Assembly (NCBI RefSeq): GCF_001429545.1
Contig: NZ_LMSP01000001.1
Coordinates: 28,983 to 92,982 of the forward strand
Length of the DNA stretch: 64,000 nt
Origin: Paenibacillus sp. Soil787
Lineage (GTDB): Bacteria > Bacillota > Bacilli > Paenibacillales > NBRC-103111
Reading direction: 5' to 3'
A program made the position numbers and the translations under genes. Below are positions 1 to 7,691 of this stretch, piece by piece. A model generated the notes under the pieces. The model saw only the letters and a program-made list of their open reading frames with translations, was not told the origin of the DNA and made no database searches. Within the stretch, counting starts at the first letter, position 1. Each line of letters opens with the position of its first letter.

Positions 1-149
1 ACACTGAGAACACTGAGAGCACATAGCCACAATGAACATTGAGCACACTGAGAGCACTGAGAGCACAACAGCCACAATGAACATTGAGCACACTGAGAAC
101 ACTGAGAGAACAATAGCTACATTGAACATTGAGCACACAATAGACACGC
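1..149. repeat. 45-bp tandem repeat, continuing off the left edge
   Basis: Units begin at 28, 73 and 118 with the shared core CACAATGAACATTGAGCACA, followed by CTGAGA-type submotifs that are themselves repeated. Positions 1-27 are the tail of an earlier unit, so the array continues upstream of the window. A reading frame is open from 32, but that tail unit is one base shorter and carries an in-frame stop at 5-7. I therefore read this as non-coding tandem repeat DNA, not a repetitive protein. Confidence 0.85.
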
Positions 150-156
150 TCTTTTG

Positions 157-184
157 CACTCTCCGTCGGAGAGTGTTTTTGTTT
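157..184 (+). terminator. Rho-independent terminator after the tandem repeat
   Basis: A perfect 8-bp stem, CACTCTCC (157-164) with GGAGAGTG (168-175), has a 3-nt loop and is followed by TTTTTGTTT. It would end a plus-strand transcript that crosses the repeat array, presumably from a gene left of the window. Confidence 0.8.
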
Positions 185-261
185 GAGTATGGGAGGTGGC
201 GGAGCCTACTCTTAAAATTAGCTTCACATATGAAAAGTGCAGCATTGCTCCTCCCAGTTTG

Positions 262-530
262 ACGGAACGGAGCTACCTTATTTTACTCAAAACCGCGTAT
301 TTCGTGGTTTCGCGGAATGAGGAGCCGCTATTCTCGCCTCAGAGGTATAAAAACATCAAAACGCCAAAATAGTGTCCCCACGTTCCGCATATGGGCCCAA
401 TATTGACAAAATAACCGAAATAGAGGCTCCTCGTTCCCCACGAGCCTCAGATCAGCAGCTTAGTACCGAAATTTTGAAACTACATTTACTACACCTGCAA
501 TAACAGAGCGCGTCCCATGGTCTATACAGG
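262..530. repeat. Dispersed intergenic repeat, copy A
   Basis: This stretch matches 5964-6285 over most of its length. Shared blocks in the same order are an early GCGTATTTC block, then GAGGAGCC, then ACCGAAATAG next to GGCTCCTCGTTCC, then CAGCAGCTTA, and finally AACAGAGC followed by CATGGT. The GGAGCC and GGCTCC blocks are complementary, so the element can fold into a long imperfect hairpin. No open frame is conserved between copies. Confidence 0.75.
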
Positions 531-664
531 CAATCTGGACCTATCCCCATATAATGCACAATCCTGCTATATATATCCACATTATCCAACCCACAATGAT
601 AATTATGGGTTTCAAGCCCCCATCTTACCAAAGCAGCAATCTCGCCTTACACAGCCTGTTACTT

Positions 665-847
665 GATGCAAAAAGTGCAGGTAATTTCTGCTCAAACTAG
701 CCTTCGCTAGGCAGAAGCTGCAAAAACTACATCAAAATCTACAGTTTCAGGCTCAAAAGCCAGATTCGGTCTGAATTTGATGTACAAAATGCATGATTAC
801 TTGCCTAATGTGTCACTTTTAACAAATTTTGATGTACTTTTTACATC
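665..847. repeat. Array of four phased short inverted repeats (locus i)
   Basis: Four 17-bp sites of 6-5-6 layout start at 665, 717, 779 and 831. The last is perfect: GATGTA, CTTTT, TACATC (831-847). The others are GATGCA/TGCAGG, GCTGCA/TACATC and GATGTA/TGCATG around A-rich 5-nt centres. Spacings are 52, 62 and 52 bp. The same geometry recurs at 33898-34075 and 53661-53841. This fills most of the gene-free stretch before the MFS gene. Function unknown. Confidence 0.7.
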
Positions 848-963
848 TTTGCTTCTGAGCGAGAACCAACCCCAACCCCAGCCATCCTGCCAAGAATCCG
901 TAACCCCATGCGCACAGATTCGAAATTAGAACAAATTGGAGACACATATCGTCATTTTTCGTG

Positions 964-969
964 TATAAT
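964..969 (+). promoter_or_regulatory. Candidate -10 element of the MFS gene
   Basis: TATAAT lies 62 bp upstream of the ATG at 1032. No good -35 sits 16-18 bp upstream; TTGGAG at 936-941 is 22 bp away. The promoter assignment therefore rests on the -10 alone. Confidence 0.45.
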
Positions 970-1031
970 TGGAATTCGGTGTCGATTTCTTTGACCTACG
1001 GTAAATTAAGCAGCGATAGGAGTCCTTTCAA

Positions 1032-2255
1032 ATGAATCGGTTACGTGGTTTTCTAAGTTCTTATCATCCCATTGTACATACGTTAATTCTTGGAACCGTT
1101 ATGGCTAGGGCTGCGTCCTCCATGAGTTTGCCTTTTCTCGCGATTTATTTATCCAGACATACGTCGATGAGTGCGGTGATGATTGGAATTATCATCGGAA
1201 TGGGTTCCTTGGCAGGGACTGTAGGCGGTTTTATAGGGGGCACCTTATCGGACCGATTCGGAAGGCGAATTATTATGCTGGCTGCTCTTTTTGGCTGGGC
1301 ATTCGTGTTCTTAGGCTTCGGCATGGTTAAATTACCAATCCTGTTTATGCTGCTAAATATGCTGAACGGCGTGTGCCGATCCTTTTATGAGCCTGTGTCG
1401 CAGGCGTTGATGGCCGACCTTACAGAACCTGCGAAGAGACTTAAAGTGTTTTCGATGCGATATATGGCAATCAATGTTGGTGTTGCTGTCGGACCACTTT
1501 TGGGTGCCTTTTTCGCTACGATGAACGGTGCGCTGCCTTTTCTCATTACAGGAACGATTTATTTAATTTATGCGGTCTCCCTTTACGCACTGCTCATCGC
1601 TTTTGGCATCAAGAAAATCGAAGGCGAGAAGAAATCTTCAATTACCTTTAGTTCTGCCTTGCGAGTGATTCGCAGTGATGTGACTTTTCGCTTGTATATC
1701 CTTGGCGGTATTATTGGAGCTATCGGTTACTCACAGGTGATGGTGACACTTTCGCAATATTTGGAGCATAACTTTGCAGACGGTGTGAAAATGTTTGCGA
1801 TCTTAATGAGTGTGAATGCAATCGTAGTTATTGCCATGCAGATTCCGCTTACTCGTTGGGCAGAGAAGTACACGCCTCTTGCTGCAATAATAGTTGGAAA
1901 CCTAATGTTTGCGTTAGGGGATGTTGGTTTTGCATTTTCCCACTCGCTGGTATGGCTTATTATTTCGATGGGTATTTTCACCTTTGGCGAGATCTTAAAT
2001 TACCCTGCTGCTAATATGTTGATTGACAAATTAGCTCCCGGGCATATGCGTGGCACGTATTTTGGCGCTCAAACCTTAACGAACATAGGACACTTTATTG
2101 GACCTTGGTTAGGTGGGTTCTTGCTCGTTTCTTATGGTGGTAATACGTTATATGTTCTTATGGCTGTTCTTACGATTAGTGGATCCATTTTCTACTGGAG
2201 AGGCACAATTCGTCAAATAATGGTGAAAAATACGTCGAAAAAAGAAAATTTTTGA
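1032..2255 (+). CDS. MFS transporter, drug-exporter-like
   Basis: A 407-residue polytopic membrane protein whose hydrophobic segments fit the 12-helix major facilitator fold. The diagnostic loop 2-3 motif A is clear near residues 70-79 (GTLSDRFGRR). The N-terminal half also shows MSLPFLAIYL and YEPVSQALMADL, as in DHA1-type proton-coupled exporters such as YttB or MdtG relatives. The substrate cannot be read from sequence. TAGGAG at 1017-1022 precedes the ATG by 9 nt. It stands alone between repeat-rich DNA and the c-di-GMP leader, so it is probably monocistronic. The family is secure; an efflux role is inference. Confidence 0.85.
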   Translation: MNRLRGFLSSYHPIVHTLILGTVMARAASSMSLPFLAIYLSRHTSMSAVMIGIIIGMGSLAGTVGGFIGGTLSDRFGRRIIMLAALFGWAFVFLGFGMVKLPILFMLLNMLNGVCRSFYEPVSQALMADLTEPAKRLKVFSMRYMAINVGVAVGPLLGAFFATMNGALPFLITGTIYLIYAVSLYALLIAFGIKKIEGEKKSSITFSSALRVIRSDVTFRLYILGGIIGAIGYSQVMVTLSQYLEHNFADGVKMFAILMSVNAIVVIAMQIPLTRWAEKYTPLAAIIVGNLMFALGDVGFAFSHSLVWLIISMGIFTFGEILNYPAANMLIDKLAPGHMRGTYFGAQTLTNIGHFIGPWLGGFLLVSYGGNTLYVLMAVLTISGSIFYWRGTIRQIMVKNTSKKENF

Positions 2256-2361
2256 AAAATATTGCAAAATTAGTTCTTAGGAACTATTCGATTTCAAAAC
2301 AAGTTCCCGTATCCTTGAAAGTGTAGATATTTATTAATCTTAGCTGCTCAGACATTTAATA

Positions 2362-2520
2362 AGACATCACGACAAAGGCAAAGTTGGCGAAAGCCAGTGA
2401 CGCAAAGCTAAAGGGGCTTCCTTGTCCTGAAACCGGACTCGCAGCCAGCCAGCCGCCGAACGATTGGGAATCAACATCAGAACCCCTCCGATCGGTTCAT
2501 TATGGTGGGGTTTTTCTCTC
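2362..2520 (+). promoter_or_regulatory. Cyclic di-GMP-I (GEMM-I) riboswitch with terminator
   Basis: The aptamer core is at about 2365-2470. It contains AAAGGCAAAG, a stem capped by a GAAA tetraloop (TTGGC-GAAA-GCCAG), then TGACGCAAAGCTA, AAGGGGCTTCC and the closing GCAGCCAGCCAGCCGCC, the conserved order of GEMM-I. An expression platform follows: AACCCC-T-CC (2481-2489) pairs with GG-T-GGGGTT (2504-2512) ahead of TTTTTCTCTC. GAACGATTGG at 2458-2467 can also pair with CCGATCGGTTC at 2488-2498 inside the terminator, a candidate antiterminator. The regulated gene is the small CDS at 2565. On or off polarity is not decided by sequence alone. Confidence 0.9.
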
Positions 2521-2564
2521 TGTCATAACAAATTTGCGTAAAAATAAAAGGAGGATCCAGCAGC

Positions 2565-2870
2565 ATGCAATCTGAAGGAATACTACAAGAAGAACAAAAA
2601 GTGACTTCGTTATGTGGTAATCATGTTGCCCGTTTGGTGCCTTCCACGGATGGACCGAAGCTCATGATTAATCGGGAAGAGTACGCGTTAAATGAAGCTT
2701 GTTGGGATGTTGAAATGTTTCACGGGAGAAACAACAGCATCTTGATTTTCTACTGGAAAGGCGAAGTTAAGCTTTCTGTTAAAATGCCGCCGATGTCGCA
2801 AATTGAAGCATTTTTGACAAGGCTTTATCAATGTTTATCATCCAAATTAAGAACGGTACAGCCTATCTAG
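2565..2870 (+). CDS. Unknown 101-residue protein under c-di-GMP riboswitch control
   Basis: I do not recognise a family. The product is small and soluble, with no signal peptide or membrane helix, two cysteines in the first half and a predicted mixed alpha/beta composition. It is the only gene between the c-di-GMP leader terminator and the next terminator, so it is the riboswitch target. AGGAGG at 2549-2554 lies 10 nt before the ATG. Its TAG stop (2868-2870) sits inside the downstream terminator hairpin. A role in motility, biofilm or envelope change is suggested only by the riboswitch. Confidence 0.75.
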   Translation: MQSEGILQEEQKVTSLCGNHVARLVPSTDGPKLMINREEYALNEACWDVEMFHGRNNSILIFYWKGEVKLSVKMPPMSQIEAFLTRLYQCLSSKLRTVQPI

Positions 2871-2886
2871 GCGTACCGTTTTTTTA
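2853..2886 (+). terminator. Terminator overlapping the stop codon of the 101-residue gene
   Basis: ACGGTAC (2853-2859) pairs with GTACCGT (2873-2879), extended by GCCT/AGGC across a one-base bulge and followed by a run of eight T. The stop codon lies in the loop region, so a ribosome at the stop would cover the stem. Confidence 0.85.
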
Positions 2887-3002
2887 TTTTCAGCAGTAAG
2901 GGAATTGTAAAGACAAAATCATTGTCACAAATTGAAACTAGCTGATATGAATGTCAGAGATTTAATTAGTTCTTTGGAACTATTATTAGAGGGATACATA
3001 GC

Positions 3003-3210
3003 ATGAGATTAATTACACGTTCGGATTTTGGTGGTTTAGTATGCGCTATGCTTTTCAAAAAGTTAAACATGGTGGATGAAATGAATTCGTCCATCCCAAA
3101 GATATGCAGGACGGTTTGGTCATCATGCAGCTAGTACTTGCCAAGTTGACTATGTGAACGCTGAGGAAGTTTTGAAGAAAATTGTTGAAACGATGAGAAC
3201 AGATGGATAA
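3003..3210 (+). pseudogene. Decayed DHH-family phosphoesterase (exopolyphosphatase-like) gene
   Basis: Frame 1 from ATG 3003 gives the family N-terminus MRLITRSDFGGLVCAMLFK; intact members have DFDGL here, so the metal-binding Asp is already lost. After a frameshift near 3083 the next frame reads EFVHPKDMQDG. After a jump at about 3118 a third frame reads GHHAASTCQVDY and VNAEEVLKKIVETM, ending TAA at 3208-3210. This is the family's C-terminal GGGH...TCQV region. The middle of the protein, about 250 residues, is deleted. The pieces are collinear with an intact gene, so this is a remnant and not chance similarity. Confidence 0.75.
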
Positions 3211-3286
3211 AATGAATGAAACGGACCGCAGGATGGGGAGTTCCCGGAATGCGGTTTTTCATGAAATGGGGACAGGAGGGAATGGA

Positions 3287-3682
3287 GTGGAGTTAGCACA
3301 AATTCATCATGTGGCAATCATTAGCTCAAATTATGAGCGATCGAAACACTTCTATGTCAATTTACTTGGATTAACGATCATACACGAAACGTATCGTGCA
3401 GAACGTGACTCCTATAAATTGGATTTACGCATCGGGAAGACCGAACAGCAGATCGAGTTATTTTCATTTCCGAACCCTCCGCTGCGAGTTAACCAGCCTG
3501 AGGCAAGGGGCCTTAGGCATTTAGCTTTTGTCGTGCCGAATATGGATCAAAGTGTTAAAGAACTTGAGAGCAAGGGAATTGCGGTAGAACCGGTGCGGAT
3601 TGATCCTATTACCGGTGACCAATATACATTTTTTGCAGATCCGGATGGGCTGCCCTTGGAGTTGGTGGAACATGCGAAATGA
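3287..3682 (+). CDS. VOC family (glyoxalase-like) protein
   Basis: A single vicinal oxygen chelate domain of about 131 residues. The four positions usual for metal ligands are present: His in IHHVAI, Glu in QQIELFSF, His in LRHLAF and Glu near the end in PLELVEH. It resembles the YaeR/GloA2 type of lactoylglutathione lyase-like proteins, whose substrates are mostly unknown. An upstream ATG at 3203 is in frame, but GTG 3287 has AGGAGG (3274-3279) at 7 nt and the VOC fold begins right after it, so I use GTG. Its 3' end overlaps the small membrane ORF at 3672. Confidence 0.85.
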   Translation: MELAQIHHVAIISSNYERSKHFYVNLLGLTIIHETYRAERDSYKLDLRIGKTEQQIELFSFPNPPLRVNQPEARGLRHLAFVVPNMDQSVKELESKGIAVEPVRIDPITGDQYTFFADPDGLPLELVEHAK

Positions 3683-3797
3683 TCGCCAAGAAAGGACAGA
3701 AGAGCCAAAGCTGCGGTTTGCCAAAGGCTGCTTATGGAGTATTCTTGTGTCCATTCCCTTATGGGCATTATTGATTTGGTTTTTGTTTATAAAATAA
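3672..3797 (+). CDS. Small single-span membrane protein (41 residues)
   Basis: The ATG overlaps the end of the VOC gene by 11 nt, in another frame. The product has a charged N-terminus (MRNDRQERTEEPKL) and one strongly hydrophobic helix (SILVSIPLWALLIWFLF). GGTGGA just upstream is a weak ribosome site, so translation is probably coupled to the VOC gene. The stop falls at the edge of the shared terminator. Function unknown; the charge and hydrophobicity layout argues for a real membrane peptide. Confidence 0.55.
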   Translation: MRNDRQERTEEPKLRFAKGCLWSILVSIPLWALLIWFLFIK

Positions 3798-3867
3798 AAT
3801 CCCTCACTTGCTTGATCTGACCGCTGCCTGCATGCAGTTAGGTCGGATGAGCCGTTGAGGGATTTTT
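3796..3867. terminator. Bidirectional terminator between convergent genes
   Basis: AAAATCCCTCA (3796-3806) pairs with TGAGGGATTTTT (3856-3867). The stem is flanked by A and T runs and encloses a second GC-rich hairpin, so it serves both the VOC operon and the minus-strand methyltransferase. Confidence 0.75.
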
Positions 3868-3873
3868 ATTATT

Positions 3874-5025
3874 TTACTTATCCGTGTGTCTGCGAGGTGG
3901 TAATGGTCCAAGATACTGGAACAAATTACACTCGATCCGTCCATTAAATAGCTTGCGCTTCTTATCCGCACGGCGGTTCATATAGTGCTCGAGCTGTGTG
4001 CTCGGGCTTAAGATGAACATGCTCCATGACGGCATTGGAGCTGTGAGTGCTCCGAGCTGGCGCAGCGCCACCTCGACATCTTGCGCTTCACCAAGCCGCT
4101 CTCCATAGGGAGGGTTGGTGATCAAGCAGCCGTAGTCACCGCGCGGGCGGGCTTTGGCTACTGGTTCTACAAGCAGCTTGAACTGCTTCGTCAAGCCGGC
4201 AGCCTTCGCAGCAGCCTCTGCCACTTCGATGGCAGAGGGATCGATGTCACTGCCGATGATGTTCAGCGGAACATCATCTTTAACTGCATCGAAGGCCTCG
4301 TCGCGAGCCTTGTCCCACAGCTTGCGCGGGATATTGCCCCACGCCTCGCTAGGGAAGCTGCGCCGCAGTCCTGGCGCGATGTTCCATCCGATCATAGCAG
4401 CCTCGATCGGGATCGTCCCAGACCCGCAGAACGGGTCGTAGAGCGGTCTATCGACCTTCCAGCGGCTGAGGAGGATCATCGCTGCCGCCATGGTTTCCTT
4501 AAGCGGCGCTTCGGTCACGAGCTTACGGTAGCCGCGCTTGTGCAGGCTGGCGCCGGTTGTGTCGATCGTCAGCGTCGCGATGTCGTTCAGGAGCGCGACT
4601 TCGATCACGTAGCGAGCCCCGTTCTCGGGGAACCACTCCGTTCCGTAACGGAGCTTTAGCTTCTCTACGACGGCTTTCTTCACGATTCCTTGGCAAGCGG
4701 GAACGCTAGATAATTGTGACTTATGGGAACGCCCTTCCACAGGGAATTCGGCATCGTTCGGAATCCAGTCCGGCCAAGCAAGCGCTTTGGTGCCTTCGAA
4801 AAGCTCATCGAAAGTAAGTGCCTTAAATTGGCCCATGTTTACCAAGATGCGATCGGCGGTTCTTAGCCAAAGATTGGCGCGGCAGATGGCCAACTCATCG
4901 CCAAGAAAACGGACACGCCCATTCTCGACGGTGGCTTCGTTGTAGCCAAGATCACGGATTTCGCGAGCAACGATGGCCTCAAGTCCCATTGGGCAAGTTG
5001 CGATTAATTCAATTTGTTGTGGCAT
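3874..5025 (-). CDS. THUMP-domain class I RNA methyltransferase (YpsC/RlmL-N type)
   Basis: A 383-residue protein with an N-terminal ferredoxin-like/THUMP region (about 1-155, starting IELIATCPMGLEAIVAREI) and a C-terminal Rossmann methyltransferase. The catalytic signature of exocyclic-amine methylases, TNPPYGERLG, is present, as are DPFCGSGTIPIEAA for SAM binding and GSDIDPSAI. The family methylates guanine N2 in 23S rRNA (RlmL-like, G2445). An in-frame ATG exists at 5055, but the ATG at 5025 has AAGGAA 8 nt upstream and begins exactly where homologues do. Exact rRNA target is inferred. Confidence 0.88.
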   Translation of the reverse strand: MPQQIELIATCPMGLEAIVAREIRDLGYNEATVENGRVRFLGDELAICRANLWLRTADRILVNMGQFKALTFDELFEGTKALAWPDWIPNDAEFPVEGRSHKSQLSSVPACQGIVKKAVVEKLKLRYGTEWFPENGARYVIEVALLNDIATLTIDTTGASLHKRGYRKLVTEAPLKETMAAAMILLSRWKVDRPLYDPFCGSGTIPIEAAMIGWNIAPGLRRSFPSEAWGNIPRKLWDKARDEAFDAVKDDVPLNIIGSDIDPSAIEVAEAAAKAAGLTKQFKLLVEPVAKARPRGDYGCLITNPPYGERLGEAQDVEVALRQLGALTAPMPSWSMFILSPSTQLEHYMNRRADKKRKLFNGRIECNLFQYLGPLPPRRHTDK

Positions 5026-5160
5026 GTTTAGATTCCTTCCATCCGGGTTGTGCATCGCTCATAAAACTCATACAATTAACAAGTATAGGACAAATAGGTT
5101 ACACTTACAAACGGAACACGCAAAGTGAATGCTTTGATGCTTTTCTAAGGAGGAAAAAAC

Positions 5161-5796
5161 ATGGAAACCATAACAGCCGAGAGCTATATGGAGGGTTTAT
5201 ACGAAGAAGATACAGTTCTAGAGCGAGTGAAGGAAGTCATACGCACCCAGAATATGCCCGAAATATCGATTGCACCTGGATACGGCAGATTGCTAACAAT
5301 GCTGGTCAAGATGATTGGCGCGACGAAGGTGTTGGAAATAGGAGCTTTGGGTGGTTATAGCGGTATTTGTTTGGCGAGAGGCTTGAAAGAGGGCGGCAAG
5401 CTTATTTCGCTCGAGTTAAAACAAGAATTTGCTGATGTAGCCAAGCAAAATCTGACCGATGCGGGCCTTGGCAAGCTCGTTGAGTACCGGATTGGCGAAG
5501 CACTCAATCACCTGAATGAGCTTCTTGAGCAGGGAGAACGATTTGATTTCTTTTTTATCGATGCGGATAAAGTGAATTATCCGAATTATTTGGAGCTCGC
5601 AATCAAGTTGGCGAATCCTGGCGCCATTATTGCGGGGGACAACACGCTGATGCGAGGAAAAGTCGTCGACACGAACCAAACCAAAGCCGCGGTCCAAGCG
5701 ATGCGTACTTTCAACCAGCTGGTCGCTACTGATCCGCGTTTGGAAAGCACCATCCTGCCAGCTTATGATGGCTTGGCTTTAGCACGAGTGAAGTAG
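5161..5796 (+). CDS. O-methyltransferase (YrrM / caffeoyl-CoA type)
   Basis: A 211-residue class I SAM-dependent methyltransferase of the Methyltransf_3 family. Motif I is visible as KVLEIGALGGYSGICLAR, the metal-binding region as FFFIDADKVNYPNYL and the following AGDNTLMRG, both typical of the cation-dependent O-methyltransferase subgroup. Bacillus relatives are YrrM/TrmR, which methylates 5-hydroxyuridine in tRNA; others act on catechols, so the substrate is open. AAGGAGG with a 7-nt spacer precedes the ATG. It stands alone and is divergent from the RNA methyltransferase. Confidence 0.85.
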   Translation: METITAESYMEGLYEEDTVLERVKEVIRTQNMPEISIAPGYGRLLTMLVKMIGATKVLEIGALGGYSGICLARGLKEGGKLISLELKQEFADVAKQNLTDAGLGKLVEYRIGEALNHLNELLEQGERFDFFFIDADKVNYPNYLELAIKLANPGAIIAGDNTLMRGKVVDTNQTKAAVQAMRTFNQLVATDPRLESTILPAYDGLALARVK

Positions 5797-5963
5797 TGCT
5801 GAGACTGTCGATTCATTCATTAGCCACTCCATCAGAAGAAAAATGGTAGGCATAAATTCGATTTTCGTTTCTTTCAGCAGCTTCGTGAGGTAGAAGGGCT
5901 ATCGCGGTTTACCAATATTGTATCTTTTAATATTTTTACAACAATTCACGTGACAAGTTTTTT

Positions 5964-6285
5964 AGCGGAACATAGGAGCCTTATTTTGTGCAAAAACGCG
6001 TATTTCACGTTTTCGCAGAACGAGGAGCCTCTATTTCCCGCTTTCGAGGTGTAAAAAACGGAAAAACGTCAAAATTTCCGCGTACCGGTCTGGAATCGGC
6101 ATAATCACCGAAATAGCGGCTCCTCGTTCCCTATGATCCGCAGATTAGCAGCTTAAATGTCCGAAGTCACTCCGCAGAGTTGAATTCGACCAGCTGTTTA
6201 TCAGTATTTAAACAGAATACTATTTTACCTGCCCTCGCACCAAACTTTTCACTATAAGCTCCAATAACAGAGCACGTCACATGGT
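5964..6285. repeat. Dispersed intergenic repeat, copy B
   Basis: Second copy of the element at 262-530, with the same block order including GCGTATTTC, GAGGAGCC, ACCGAAATAG and AACAGAGC...CATGGT. After it, GGTTCAC (6307-6313) pairs with GTGAACC (6320-6326), and ACCTGCCCTCGCAC occurs twice, at about 6228 and 6341. Apart from these repeats and the terminator at 6562, I see nothing coding between 5797 and 6607. Confidence 0.75.
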
Positions 6286-6561
6286 TTAGGCGGGTCAAAC
6301 AATTAAGGTTCACCCACAAGTGAACCTATCCTTGATTATCTACCTGCCCTCGCACTCAACTTTTATACGAAAATAACAAACGTGAGCACATTATTTTCAT
6401 TCTTGTGGTGGCATCGTAGACGTCATGATTGTTTTTACAACATCATCAACCGCGAATATGGATTCATGCACCCAGCAACATCAGTTGAAAAAGTTCAACT
6501 TGGTTGTATCTCAATAAAGTGGACGCACGGCATATAGTCACTACAACTTCCTCTTTGCACG

Positions 6562-6601
6562 AAAAAACGCTCTAAGCTATCAATAGCTTAGAGCGTTTTT
6601 T
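6562..6601. terminator. Strong bidirectional terminator
   Basis: AAAAAACGCTCTAAGCTA pairs perfectly with TAGCTTAGAGCGTTTTTT across the loop TCAA. It lies directly behind the minus-strand gene that ends at 6608. Confidence 0.9.
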
Positions 6602-6607
6602 CATTGC

Positions 6608-6826
6608 TCAAGATGCTTTTTGATCAGATATATGGAAGTCAGACTCGCTTAATTTGCCAGGAGTAATTGGTTTGATTTGCGTTAACGGCGGCACCGGTTG
6701 TGATGTGGCAGTAGGGTGAGTGACTTCTTGCTTCTTGAAAGAAATAGCACTGATGCCGTTCCAATAAATAAATAATAATTCTGCACATACGACGATCAAA
6801 ACAATTTTACGCCAGTTCAGGCTCAT
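6608..6826 (-). CDS. Small membrane-anchored protein, unknown
   Basis: A 72-residue product with one N-terminal hydrophobic segment (RKIVLIVVCAELLFIYW) and a polar, proline- and threonine-rich tail, suggesting a membrane-anchored extracytoplasmic tail. Three in-frame ATGs cluster at 6847, 6835 and 6826. I use 6826 because GTGAGG lies 9 nt before it, while it overlaps or abuts the other two. Family and function not recognised. Confidence 0.55.
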   Translation of the reverse strand: MSLNWRKIVLIVVCAELLFIYWNGISAISFKKQEVTHPTATSQPVPPLTQIKPITPGKLSESDFHISDQKAS

Positions 6827-6917
6827 GGATGGCATCCTCACTTTCAATGATACGCCTATATTACCATATAGTGGAAGAAATTCCCATGATTAAATTTGCC
6901 TGTTTTTTCCTAATCCT

Positions 6918-7691
6918 TCATTTGTGAACCAGACCTGTAGTAATCTCTAGCTCGTACCTATGACTTTCCGGCATTTGCGCGGTGTAAGCTAAACGAACAG
7001 CATGTTCAATATCATAAGGAACACGTACGAATTGAATCGCAAACCCAGCTTGCACATTACTTTCGGTTTCCCCCTCCAAAACGCAGTAGCAAGCTTGCGG
7101 AATGCCGTCATACGGCGTTCCCACACTTCCAACATTGAAGAGCATCAGACCGCTGCTCGCGTGCTTCACAGAGCGTTTCTCTGATGGGTTTTTGATCGTT
7201 ATAAGATAGGGAATATGAATGTCTCCATAGCCGACAATATCGGGCTGTTTTCCATCTGTCGGCACACCTGTCATCTCGGTATTTTGAAACATGGCGAGGC
7301 GTTCTTCCTTGGAGGCTTTACGTTTCACTCTATGATAAACACTTTGCGCAGAAGCGTGGAAGAGTCGGAACAATTTGCCGCTTACATCTAAATCAACGGA
7401 AAAAGGCAGCTGTTTCAGATAAGCAAGCCTATCCTCACCAAGCTGCTGCTGATGCCACAAACCGGAAGGCTGCTCCTGCGGAAGGGTAATCCCCAGATCC
7501 CAGTTTCCTTGTACAACGGATTCACATACCTCATTGATACGGTCAACGACAGCAGCGGAATCGGGCCCTTTACCCACAAGGTCGCCCAAACAAATAATTC
7601 GTTTAATTCCTCGGCGTTCAATATCTAAAAGCACAGCTTCCAGTGCGGGTAAATTACCATGAATATCCGATATGATTGCGATTTTCTCCAA
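6918..7691 (-). CDS. Metallophosphoesterase (YfcE/MJ0936-like)
   Basis: A 257-residue calcineurin-like phosphoesterase. Visible motifs in order: DIHGN near residue 9, GDLVGKGP, GNWD, and GYGDIH where most relatives have GHTH, then NVGSVG. The second motif therefore lacks the usual first His but keeps the final one. The likely reaction is phosphodiester or phosphomonoester hydrolysis with two metal ions; substrate unknown. An ATG at 7754 adds 21 unrelated residues. The TTG at 7691 has AAAGGGAA about 8 nt upstream and begins at LEKIAIISDIHG, where homologues start. Confidence 0.85.
   Translation of the reverse strand: MEKIAIISDIHGNLPALEAVLLDIERRGIKRIICLGDLVGKGPDSAAVVDRINEVCESVVQGNWDLGITLPQEQPSGLWHQQQLGEDRLAYLKQLPFSVDLDVSGKLFRLFHASAQSVYHRVKRKASKEERLAMFQNTEMTGVPTDGKQPDIVGYGDIHIPYLITIKNPSEKRSVKHASSGLMLFNVGSVGTPYDGIPQACYCVLEGETESNVQAGFAIQFVRVPYDIEHAVRLAYTAQMPESHRYELEITTGLVHK

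Noticed and set aside
32..262. 76-residue ORF across the 45-bp repeat
   Set aside because: The preceding repeat unit carries an in-frame stop and is one base shorter; the frame also runs through a strong terminator. No ribosome site.
4081..4659. 192-residue plus-strand ORF opposite the RNA methyltransferase
   Set aside because: It is a shadow of a GC-rich coding region with no family features; the minus-strand gene has all catalytic motifs.
6484..6499. GTTGAA-AAAG-TTCAAC as another phased array
   Set aside because: Flanks at 51 and 62 bp show no matching sites, so it is an isolated dyad.
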